Positions 1 to 5,021 of a stretch of 6,181 nucleotides of DNA are shown here, in pieces. The notes beneath the pieces were generated by a model. It did no database searches. It was given only the letters and a program-made list of their open reading frames with translations, and had not been told where the DNA came from. The DNA is from an uncultured Lentisphaeria bacterium (lineage in GTDB: Bacteria; Verrucomicrobiota; Lentisphaeria; Victivallales; Victivallaceae). The stretch spans positions 1 to 6,181 of the forward strand of contig CAIJKT010000152.1 in assembly GCA_903821255.1 (NCBI GenBank), in the 5' to 3' direction. Each line of letters begins with the position of its first letter. Positions within the stretch are counted from its first letter, which is position 1. Made by a program: the position numbers and the translations under genes.

Positions 1-85
1 CCGACTCCGACACTTTGGAGTGCCGTTGAGCAGAGATTGTTTCGCCCATGCGGCCAGCATAACAAACCGGACAGCCGTCCGACTC

Positions 86-103
86 CGACACTTTGGAGTG
101 TCG
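86..103. repeat. Hairpin inside repeat copy 2 (7-bp stem)
   Basis: CGACACT (86-92), loop TTGG, AGTGTCG (97-103) form a perfect 7-bp stem. The equivalent position in copy 1 (8-25) has one mismatch. Copy 4 replaces the outer stem with CGAGA (327-331) and TCTCG (340-344), so both arms changed together. No U-tract follows, so it is not a standard terminator. Confidence 0.5.
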
Positions 104-142
104 TTCCGCACAACGGTTATTCGTCTTCTCAAACATTCTGGA

Positions 143-193
143 TCCCGCGACTGCGGGAGACACTGTCTGTGCAGGACCGTCCGACACGGACGG
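143..193. repeat. Two adjacent GC-rich hairpins
   Basis: TCCCGC (143-148), loop GACT, GCGGGA (153-158) gives a 6-bp stem. CCGTCC (177-182), loop GACAC, GGACGG (188-193) gives a second perfect 6-bp stem 18 nt downstream. They lie between the dispersed-repeat copies. Neither is followed by a run of T on either strand, so a terminator role is not supported. Confidence 0.5.
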
Positions 194-373
194 CGCTACA
201 CCAAACCCATTTTGGACACGCCTCCAGTCCCAGCCCATGCGTCCGGCATAATAAACCGGGCAACCGCCCGACTCCGAGAGTTTAGAGTGCCGTTGAGCAC
301 AAAACTTTTGTTTTTTCAAACAACTCCGAGAACCTGGAGTCTCGTTGAGCATAATGCATTTTCGTTATGGGTC

Positions 374-478
374 GGGGCCTATGGGGCATTTTGGACAACC
401 GGCCAGCACATTTTGGACAACCATCAGCCTCATTTTGGACAGTCACCCGCCATAGGCCTTATGAGACCCATAGGCCCC
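374..478. repeat. 12-bp inverted repeat bracketing the iterons
   Basis: GGGGCCTATGGG at 374-385 is the exact reverse complement of CCCATAGGCCCC at 467-478. The arms are 81 bp apart and enclose the three 22-bp iterons. The right arm is also part of a 9-bp tandem array, so the pairing may simply reflect a related repeat family rather than a designed stem. Confidence 0.5.
387..452. repeat. Three tandem 22-bp iterons (CATTTTGGACA core)
   Basis: The 11-mer CATTTTGGACA occurs exactly at 387-397, 409-419 and 431-441, a strict 22-bp period. The first two copies also share the following ACC and a related tail. A lone fourth copy is at 208-218, out of register. The array lies between the arms of a 12-bp inverted repeat (374-385 and 467-478). 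A period near two helical turns suits same-face protein binding, but no replication protein or regulator gene is nearby to assign a role. Confidence 0.7.
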
Positions 479-491
479 ATTGGACCCATTG
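465..491. repeat. 9-bp tandem repeat, three units
   Basis: Consecutive units GACCCATAG, GCCCCATTG and GACCCATTG are in perfect 9-bp register, preceded by the near-palindrome CATAGGCCTTATG (451-463). In one frame it would encode Gly-Pro-Ile repeats, but that frame is the low-complexity shadow rejected elsewhere. Similar CCCATAGG-type arrays are, as I recall, scattered through some PVC-group genomes. Confidence 0.55.
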
Positions 492-600
492 TTCTGCCCC
501 TGCGCAAACATAACCCGGATGCAACGGACGTCCGATTCCGGAGAGTTTAGAGACATCTTGAACGGAACCTCTTTCAATTTTTCCCGCTTTCAACTCTCCC

Positions 601-618
601 GTTTTAAAATTTTAAAAC
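601..618. repeat. Perfect 18-bp AT palindrome
   Basis: GTTTTAAAATTTTAAAAC equals its own reverse complement. It is followed by CTTCAAAACTTCA, which repeats part of the same composition. It has no loop, so it would act as a duplex-level dyad rather than a stable RNA hairpin. No gene start lies nearby. Confidence 0.5.
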
Positions 619-739
619 TTCAAAACTTCAGCATTTGTCTTTACATATATAGTAAATTTGTAAATCAGATACTGTGTTAATGCTTATCCATAAATCACTT
701 AAATCAATTTTTTTGCCGCAGAAAAATAAAAAAACTAAA

Positions 740-772
740 GCCCGGAAGCGCCGGTCGTCTGACCGGCTTTTT
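740..772 (+). terminator. GCCGGTC hairpin with T-tract (repeat copy 1)
   Basis: GCCGGTC (750-756), loop GTCT, GACCGGC (761-767) is a perfect 7-bp stem followed by TTTTT (768-772), so it has the form of an intrinsic terminator on the plus strand. No plus-strand gene is visible upstream. The sequence matches, in opposite orientation, the hairpins at 4946-4963 and 6081-6096, including the flanking GCGCTYCCGG, so it is a mobile or dispersed repeat copy. It lacks the second, longer hairpin found with the other two copies. Confidence 0.5.
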
Positions 773-1043
773 CCTCCCCCTGCGCGATTCTCCTGAGCTG
801 GTTGTTGCTGCCCGCCCGGACTGAACCGGGGAGCCTGAATACAAGCGGCCGTAAAACTATTTAATGCAAATTCAAAACGCAAAATGAATGGAACAGCCCT
901 TGATTTTTGACGAAAAAGAACGATTTTATCAAGTTCTAATTGTATTCTAAAGTGGAGAGATTCAGGGGTCGGATTTTGGACCGCCGCTTTTCCGGGATAA
1001 GTCCTGGTCACAAACAGCAGCAGTATTGTAAATTAGGAAAGTT

Positions 1044-1559
1044 ATGGAAAACGAGAACAGTGATAATAATACTTCAAACCTGCCGGCGGTAACACACCAG
1101 GTACGGCGAAGAGAGAGCAGAAAAGTTGTGATGGTAAAGGTGCCGGTAATGGTCGTAAGACCGAAGGCCCCGCCGAATCGTCCGGATTACACCAGGCGGC
1201 GCACCCTGGTGCTGGACAGTTGCACCATCTGCAAGTATGCCTGGAAAATGGATGTGCTCGGCACCGAGGAAATCTATTGCAACCGTGACGATAGCTGCCC
1301 GATCGACCGGGAATCGTTCAGACACCTCAACGCGTTCCATGTGGATGCCGGCATATCGGAAACGGATGTGGTTATTCGCTGGATCGGCGAAAGAAGAAGG
1401 GACAAGATGGCGGTTGAACCCGACGGCCACTGCCTGGAATACGAAAAGGAACCGGAGAAAACGGTCCAGTTGATTAAAGAAGAACGGCGGCTCAAAGCCT
1501 CCGAACAGAAGCGCATTACCCCCGCCAAACGAAAGCGGAACCGGAAAAAGAAAGCATAA
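1044..1559 (+). CDS. Hypothetical Cys-containing protein with basic tails
   Basis: This 171-residue protein belongs to no family I recognise. The middle carries Cys60-x2-Cys63, Cys79 and Cys85 (CxxC-x15-C-x5-C), with a fifth Cys130 in a DGHCLEYE segment. This spacing is compatible with a small metal site (zinc or iron-sulphur), which is inference. Residues 20-40 are basic (RRRESRK, then a Val-rich stretch). The C-terminal 25 residues are strongly basic and end KRKRNRKKKA, suggesting nucleic-acid or ribosome contact. There is no signal peptide or membrane segment, so it should be cytoplasmic. The start is supported by AGGA (1035-1038) five nt before the ATG. It stands alone: no plus-strand gene adjoins it, the next gene is convergent, and two candidate terminators follow. 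Codon use looks like normal coding sequence. I am fairly sure it is a gene, but not what it does. Confidence 0.75.
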   Translation: MENENSDNNTSNLPAVTHQVRRRESRKVVMVKVPVMVVRPKAPPNRPDYTRRRTLVLDSCTICKYAWKMDVLGTEEIYCNRDDSCPIDRESFRHLNAFHVDAGISETDVVIRWIGERRRDKMAVEPDGHCLEYEKEPEKTVQLIKEERRLKASEQKRITPAKRKRNRKKKA

Positions 1560-1610
1560 TACCGAATCGCAATCTTAAAAGTAAGCAAAGACCAGAGCAA
1601 TTTTTACCGG

Positions 1611-1638
1611 ACAGAACTGATATTAATTCTGTTTTTTT
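1611..1638 (+). terminator. Weak AT-rich terminator candidate
   Basis: ACAGAA (1611-1616) pairs with TTCTGT (1627-1632), and the T-run continues to 1638. The stem is short and AT-rich with a 10-nt loop, so it would be weak. It lies 52 nt after the stop codon of the Cys-containing protein, just upstream of a stronger hairpin. Confidence 0.35.
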
Positions 1639-1653
1639 ACGATATAAACAATT

Positions 1654-1699
1654 CGGGAATACCGCCAGACGCGCTGACGGCATTCCCTGACTTTTTTTT
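1654..1699 (+). terminator. Intrinsic terminator between convergent genes
   Basis: GGGAATACCGCCAG (1655 on) pairs with CTGACGGCATTCCC (ending 1687), followed by TGAC and eight T (1692-1699). On the plus strand the 14-bp stem has two A-C mismatches. On the minus strand both become G-U pairs, so the stem is continuous there, but the minus-strand 3' flank (GAATTGTTTA) is a poor U-tract. It should end transcription of the upstream plus-strand gene and may also act on the methyltransferase transcript. The T-run overlaps the methyltransferase stop codon at 1698-1700. Confidence 0.65.
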
Positions 1700-2435
1700 A
1701 CCGACGGTGACACTTGACCATCAGTTCGATCTCATCCAGTGAAAGCGTCTGCCGGTTCCAGTTGCCGGCGGTTCCGCCGCACAACAGATCGACCGTAAAG
1801 CCGGCATTTTCCAGCAGCAGCCGCAATTCCACCGGCGTAAAACATTTTTCCTTCACCTTGATTGCCGGATCAAAGCCGGGATACCATTCGCCCAGCCGGA
1901 CCACGCGCGTCAAAGTATAAGGATCGAAATTCCCGGCGGCAACATCTGCGTCGGTGTAATGCCGGACGATTTCGAAGGCGTTCCGCACCGTCATCAGCAG
2001 CGGCGCGCCCGGTTTCAGCGCCGCCGCCAGATTCCGCAGAATCGCCCGTTCATGCGTCAGCGGGTCGTCATCGACCGACAGCAGCCCGAACGCCCCCTCG
2101 CAGAGGCAGATGGCGGCATCGAATTGTTCCGGCAGCGTAAAATCGGCGGCATCGGCCTGGATGAAGCGGACTGTCACCCCGGCAAGCGCCGCCTTCTTCC
2201 TTGCTTCGGCCAATTGTCCGGAGGAAATATCCAGTCCGGTCATCGCGATGCCTCTGGCGGCCAGGGACACCGCGTGACGTCCGGTACCGCAGCCGATGTC
2301 CAGCACTTTCATCCCGGCGTGCAGCGGCATTTCCCGCAGCAGGAATTCCGTTTCGAAAGCAGTGTTGGCAGTAAAAGGTTCGTCTTCGTAATGTGGAGCG
2401 TTAAAATCGTAGAACTGTTTCCAGGTATTATTCAT
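1698..2435 (-). CDS. Class I SAM-dependent methyltransferase
   Basis: This 245-residue protein is predicted to be a cytoplasmic methyltransferase with a Rossmann fold. Motif I, VLDIGCGTGRH (residues 44-54), is the glycine-rich SAM-binding loop. GLDIS (67-71) follows, with the acidic residue that usually contacts the ribose hydroxyls. QADAADF (93-99) matches the adenine-contact motif, and FDAAICLCEGAFGLL (105-119) matches motif IV. The C-terminal part (FTPVELRLLLENAGF) is the usual late helix-strand of small-molecule methyltransferases. The length is normal for the family and the gene looks intact. The ATG is chosen because AGGAT (2441-2445) lies about six nt upstream. The substrate cannot be read from the sequence. 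It is a single gene, convergent with the Cys protein and divergent from the AbiE-like operon. It is more GC-rich than the AbiE-like genes, as expected of a resident gene. Confidence 0.9.
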   Translation of the reverse strand: MNNTWKQFYDFNAPHYEDEPFTANTAFETEFLLREMPLHAGMKVLDIGCGTGRHAVSLAARGIAMTGLDISSGQLAEARKKAALAGVTVRFIQADAADFTLPEQFDAAICLCEGAFGLLSVDDDPLTHERAILRNLAAALKPGAPLLMTVRNAFEIVRHYTDADVAAGNFDPYTLTRVVRLGEWYPGFDPAIKVKEKCFTPVELRLLLENAGFTVDLLCGGTAGNWNRQTLSLDEIELMVKCHRR

Positions 2436-2600
2436 GATTGATCCTGATTTGAGCGTAAAGACAATAAAACACCGCCGGACAGTCTATGTCCGGTAAGCCG
2501 TTGAGTGATGTTCATCACCCGTTTTCCCTTACGCAAGCATCCAGAATCCTCGGCAATATCAGGTGCGGCACTATGCCATACCTTCAGCCTGGTATCACTA

Positions 2601-2628
2601 ATAGTAAACCGTTTTCAAAAAAATTCAA
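2601..2628 (-). promoter_or_regulatory. Candidate promoter for the methyltransferase
   Basis: On the minus strand, TTGAAT (2623-2628) and TACTAT (2601-2606) are separated by 16 nt, giving a sigma70-like promoter. Initiation would be near 2594, with a leader of about 160 nt containing the dyads at 2578-2595, 2505-2518 and 2475-2493. No other minus-strand pair looked better, but AT-rich sequence makes chance matches likely. Confidence 0.35.
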
Positions 2629-2699
2629 CCCGGTCCGGCAAAAAAATTAATATGAAACCTCTACCCCGTGCGGCTTTCAAAAAACTGGATATGTCTTGC

Positions 2700-2775
2700 A
2701 TTATAACTGCATTATTGTATTATAACTACAAAGTTGCATTATAACTGCATTATTGACTTGAAACTACAATTTGCA
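2700..2775 (+). promoter_or_regulatory. Four 19-bp direct repeats, likely operator
   Basis: Four head-to-tail 19-bp units start at 2700, 2719, 2738 and 2757. Units 1 and 3 are ATTATAACTGCATTATTGT and the same ending in A (18 of 19 identical). Units 2 and 4 form a second type (ATTATAACTACAAAGTTGC and a more diverged CTTGAAACTACAATTTGCA). The shared core is AACTRCA. Because units alternate, the sequence 2696-2717 recurs exactly at 2734-2755, a 22-nt identity. The array ends in the promoter and stops 16 nt before the start codon of the winged-helix gene. AbiEi antitoxins are known to repress their own promoters through repeated sites, though inverted repeats were described there. I infer these are the binding sites of the first gene product. 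Confidence 0.65.
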
Positions 2776-2786
2776 TATTGTATAGT
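2753..2786 (+). promoter_or_regulatory. Promoter of the AbiE-like operon, overlapping the operator
   Basis: Two overlapping sigma70-like pairs exist: TTGACT (2753-2758), 17 nt, TATTGT (2776-2781); and TTGAAA (2758-2763), 17 nt, TATAGT (2781-2786). Start sites would fall near 2788-2793, at or a few nt before the ATG at 2792. The message would then be leaderless or have a leader of only a few nt, and there is no good Shine-Dalgarno (only AGG at 2787-2789, two nt from the ATG). The -35 elements lie inside the last operator units, so bound protein would block polymerase. Confidence 0.55.
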
Positions 2787-2791
2787 AGGTC

Positions 2792-3856
2792 ATGAAGTTT
2801 ATAAAAACAAAATTGCAAAGACGCTCTGAAGGTTATCAGCCAGATTGGGTAGCGGACAATATCTGGATTAAAGTAAAAACAAATCTTCGGGCCATTTTTG
2901 CTGTAAGGGAAGATATTCTTCTATTGTCTTATGCAATGGCCGAACAACCTGGATTGCGTGCATTTCTGCTGCTCCTGGAACCGCACATAACCCAATCTCG
3001 GCTTTATGATGAATGGCGGAAAATGCAAACGGCTTTCCATTCCGAGATATTTGAGCGCATAAAGATTGTTATTTTTAAGGACGGAGCGTTTTCCGGCATT
3101 CCAGATGGACCACCGCCTGAACTTCTTGATGATCTAAGGGAAATATGTAAAAAGGAACTGTCCGTCAGACAAACTCCATTGCCAAGGCCTGACTTCAAGT
3201 CGGAGATTCTTAAGATTCTCGTTTATCAGTGGCTAAGGCGAAGCGGCCCGTTGACGCTGGATTCGCTTGCTGACACCGCGGGATGCAATTACCGGACGCT
3301 GGCAAATACGCTGGAGTGGATGGGAAATGCAATTATCCGGTCTTCCAGCAGAAGCGTCGAACTTAAATACTTTCCTGAAGAGGCATGGGAATGGCTCCTT
3401 GTGAATTCCCGCAAATCGCGGTTGACAAAAAGATACTCAGATTGTTCGGGACAGCCGCGTTCGATGGAATCGCTGCTTAAGCGCCTGGACAGGATACAAC
3501 TCAAAAATATTGCCGTCGCCGGCATGCCGGGAGCAAGGCATTATTATCCTGATATTGATTTAATCGGCATACCAAGACTTGATCTTGCAGTGCATTGTCC
3601 GGAAAAATATCTGGAGATTGATTTTATTGAAAGACTTGATCCGGCTCTGAAACAGGAGGAGGATACTGACAAGCCGGCATCCGTTGTTTTACATTTCATC
3701 CGCAGGCAAGACTCCCTTTTCGAAACCAATCCCCGGGGTATTGCCTGGGCCGATCCTGTTGAATGTCTGCTTGATCTTCATGAGATGCGCCTGGAGCCGC
3801 AGGCGCTGGAGTTTCTCAATTTTCTTAAAACCAGGGGGAATGTAATTCATGAATGA
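2792..3856 (+). CDS. AbiEi-like winged-helix antitoxin/regulator, extended N-terminus
   Basis: This 354-residue cytoplasmic protein probably acts as DNA-binding antitoxin and autorepressor for the next gene. Residues about 134-205 read as a winged helix: an LTLDSLADTAGC-type helix-turn-helix near 154-178, then a basic stretch (SSSRSVELKY) and a further helix. Residues about 235-345 resemble the AbiEi C-terminal domain: a strand with IAVAGMPGARHY, the YPDIDLIG segment, then IAWADPVECLLDLHEM (317-332), like the DPV-x-LDL signature of AbiEi-family proteins. Residues 1-130 are an extra region, rich in Leu and Arg, that I do not recognise. Many AbiEi proteins are clearly shorter. The gene overlaps the toxin-like gene by 8 nt, indicating translational coupling. 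The start lacks a proper ribosome-binding site; the next in-frame Met (49) would remove part of the extra region. The family call is by pattern; it could instead be a different winged-helix regulator. Confidence 0.6.
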   Translation: MKFIKTKLQRRSEGYQPDWVADNIWIKVKTNLRAIFAVREDILLLSYAMAEQPGLRAFLLLLEPHITQSRLYDEWRKMQTAFHSEIFERIKIVIFKDGAFSGIPDGPPPELLDDLREICKKELSVRQTPLPRPDFKSEILKILVYQWLRRSGPLTLDSLADTAGCNYRTLANTLEWMGNAIIRSSSRSVELKYFPEEAWEWLLVNSRKSRLTKRYSDCSGQPRSMESLLKRLDRIQLKNIAVAGMPGARHYYPDIDLIGIPRLDLAVHCPEKYLEIDFIERLDPALKQEEDTDKPASVVLHFIRRQDSLFETNPRGIAWADPVECLLDLHEMRLEPQALEFLNFLKTRGNVIHE

Positions 3857-4784
3857 AATGGAAGATGCAATGAAATCAGTTTATCCGAGGCAGGTCTTGA
3901 GTGAAATTGCCGGAGCGATTCCTGGTGGCTGTAAAAAGAACATGATAATAATCGGAAGTCTGGCGGTCGGGTATCACTTTTTCGTAGAAAACGAATCTAT
4001 GGCAATACGCACGAAAGATGCCGACTGTCTCCTTTCTCCGCGAATTAAAGCCGTTCCCGCCGGGGAGGCAATCGCCGAAAAACTTTTTGACTCAGGCTGG
4101 GTTCAAGCCGACAGCGGGAAATGGGGCAAACCCGGCAATGAAAACACGCCGACGGATCAGCTTCCCGCCCTTCGTTTGACGCCTCCAGGCAGGAAAGACT
4201 GGTTTATCGAACTTCTCACCGTTCCCGAATCTCAGAAAGACCGTGACAGGAAATGGGTTTCATTGAAAACCAGTCGCGGCTATTTCGGACTTCCGAGTTT
4301 TGGATTTTTATCGCTGACTGATTTTAAACCATTGAAAACTGCGCTGGGGGTTTACATCGCCAGACCTGAAATGATGGCGCTTGCCAATATGCTCGAACAT
4401 CCTTCTATAAGTCCTGATTTGATGTCGGGAAAAATTCATGGGGACAAAATTAAACGCAGCAATAAAGATTTGGGCCGTGTGCTTGCAATAGCCTATCTAA
4501 GTATAGCAAAGAATGAAGACATTATGACAGAGTGGCCCGGTCTTTGGCGGGAAGCTTTACAGAAGCGCTTTCCTGATGACTGGCAAAATCTCGCTCAGTC
4601 CGCTGGTTCAGGAATACGACAATTGCTTCAGAGTGCATCCGATTTGGATGAAGCATATCATACGTGCAAATATGGCCTGCTTGCATCACAACAGCCAACG
4701 ATGAGTCAGCTGAAAATAGCCGGACAGCGCTTATTGCAGGATGCCGTTGAACCTCTGGCGGAAATGACCAAAATAGAAAATTGA
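3849..4784 (+). CDS. AbiEii-like nucleotidyltransferase, putative toxin
   Basis: This 311-residue cytoplasmic protein is a probable member of the DNA polymerase beta-type nucleotidyltransferase superfamily. The signature is IIIGSLAVGYHFF (33-45) followed by RTKDADCLLSP (54-64), giving Gly36-Ser37 and the metal-binding pair Asp57-x-Asp59. The third carboxylate may be Glu121 in WFIELLTV. A GLPSFGFLSL strand (147-156) and a helical C-terminal half (helices near 172-181 and 205-220) follow. AbiEii/MenT-type toxins transfer nucleotides, for MenT to tRNA ends; the substrate here is unknown. The order (winged-helix gene first, overlap of 8 nt) is the AbiE arrangement. Alternatively it is a GSU2403-type nucleotidyltransferase-fold protein of unknown role. 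Both genes are lower in GC than the methyltransferase, consistent with transfer. The coding frame is intact. Confidence 0.65.
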   Translation: MNEMEDAMKSVYPRQVLSEIAGAIPGGCKKNMIIIGSLAVGYHFFVENESMAIRTKDADCLLSPRIKAVPAGEAIAEKLFDSGWVQADSGKWGKPGNENTPTDQLPALRLTPPGRKDWFIELLTVPESQKDRDRKWVSLKTSRGYFGLPSFGFLSLTDFKPLKTALGVYIARPEMMALANMLEHPSISPDLMSGKIHGDKIKRSNKDLGRVLAIAYLSIAKNEDIMTEWPGLWREALQKRFPDDWQNLAQSAGSGIRQLLQSASDLDEAYHTCKYGLLASQQPTMSQLKIAGQRLLQDAVEPLAEMTKIEN

Positions 4785-4880
4785 AGTGACCCGGCTGCGA
4801 TGCCCTATAGATTGAATTTTTATGCTTAAAAACGTAGAATCAGTTAAATAAAGTGGGCAGAACCGATAAATAACGAAGAT

Positions 4881-4939
4881 TTTTAACAGGGATGAACAGG
4901 ATTTCCAGCTCAGCTTTAATCTTGGTATCCCTGTTAAAA
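4881..4939. repeat. 59-bp element with 13-bp perfect inverted repeats
   Basis: TTTTAACAGGGAT (4881-4893) and ATCCCTGTTAAAA (4927-4939) are exact reverse complements. Just inside the left arm, GAACAGGAT (4894 region) partly repeats AACAGGGAT. It could fold as a hairpin in the operon's 3' region or be a small non-autonomous repeat. ATCCCTGTTAAAA-type sequences are, as I recall, dispersed repeats in several environmental bacteria. There is no transposase and no obvious target duplication. Confidence 0.6.
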
Positions 4940-4945
4940 TATAAA

Positions 4946-5010
4946 GCCGGTCAGGCGACCGGCGCTCCCGGAGGGGGAATTGCGGCATCCGCACGGGGGG
5001 GCGGATGCCG
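4946..5010 (-). terminator. Double-hairpin repeat after the Sel1 gene (copy 2)
   Basis: Read on the minus strand, the Sel1 stop is followed 11 nt later by a perfect 10-bp stem (arms 5001-5010 and 4983-4992, loop 8 nt), a short linker, then GCCGGTC/GACCGGC (7-bp stem, 4946-4963) and TTTATATTTT. The last part is a reasonable intrinsic terminator for the Sel1 gene. The same pair of hairpins recurs at 6081-6141 in the same orientation, so it is also an interspersed repeat. Confidence 0.65.
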
Positions 5011-5021
5011 GAAAGCATAGG

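Larger units (their letters stand above)
1..352. repeat. Degenerate dispersed ~60-bp repeat, four copies
   Basis: The same unit recurs at 1-33 (cut by the window edge), 45-105, 234-294 and 322-352 (3' half only). Copies 45-105 and 234-294 align without gaps over 61 bp with 10 mismatches by eye, at an offset of 189 bp. The unit starts with CCCATGCG, runs through a CATAAyAAACCGG block, then CCGACTCCGA, and ends in GAGTGCCGTTGAGCA. Weak similarity continues past the end of the unit (TTCTCAAACA near 127-136, TTTTCAAACA near 314-323). A more diverged relative lies at 498-552. Open frames across this stretch translate to Arg/His/Pro-rich low-complexity sequence whose segments repeat with the DNA, so I call no gene here. 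The function is unknown. Confidence 0.75.
551..1043. other. AT-rich intergenic region, no gene recognised
   Basis: This stretch holds pyrimidine-rich sequence (about 555-600), a perfect palindrome (601-618), an AT-rich segment with TTTAC/GTAAA arms near 641-657, and a hairpin repeat (740-772). A minus-strand frame spanning 628-1011 gives a protein with no recognisable domain, and its sequence includes the hairpin repeat, so I do not call it. A weak promoter candidate for the downstream gene is TTGATT (900-905), an 18-nt spacer and TTTTAT (924-929), which would give a leader of about 100 nt. I have low trust in it. Confidence 0.6.
2436..2791. other. Divergent intergenic region with several dyads
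   Basis: This region separates the methyltransferase from the AbiE-like operon. It has CCGGAC/GTCCGG (2475-2493, 7-nt loop), the near-perfect palindrome GTGATGTTCATCAC (2505-2518), ATACC/GGTAT arms (2578-2595) and, at the operon end, the 19-bp repeat array. A plus-strand frame from 2505 to 2744 has no domain, no convincing ribosome-binding site and runs into the operator repeats, so I do not call it. Confidence 0.55.
4785..5021. other. Convergent intergenic region of repeats
   Basis: The stretch between the AbiEii-like stop and the Sel1 stop contains one 59-bp inverted-repeat element and one double-hairpin repeat, described separately. No terminator with a T-run is apparent for the plus-strand AbiE-like operon. 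A minus-strand frame over 4731-5018 is made of these repeats and is not called. Confidence 0.6.

Noticed and set aside
1..352. CRISPR array
   Set aside because: Copies are diverged, unevenly spaced (for example a 189-bp offset) and truncated, with no uniform spacers and no cas gene.
387..452. Plasmid replication origin
   Set aside because: Iterons alone are not enough; no Rep gene, DnaA box cluster or partition gene is visible in the window.
20..550. A 176-residue plus-strand frame and a shorter one at 37-285
   Set aside because: They run over the DNA repeats, give Arg/His/Pro-rich low-complexity protein whose segments recur with the repeats, and lack a ribosome-binding site.
628..1011. A 127-residue minus-strand frame
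   Set aside because: No domain, no signal, no convincing ribosome-binding site, and part of it is the GCCGGTC hairpin repeat.
2505..2744. A 79-residue plus-strand frame upstream of the AbiE-like operon
   Set aside because: It runs into the operator repeats, has no recognisable domain and no clear ribosome-binding site.
4881..4939. Insertion sequence
   Set aside because: Only 59 bp, no transposase and no clear target-site duplication, so I list it as an inverted-repeat element only.
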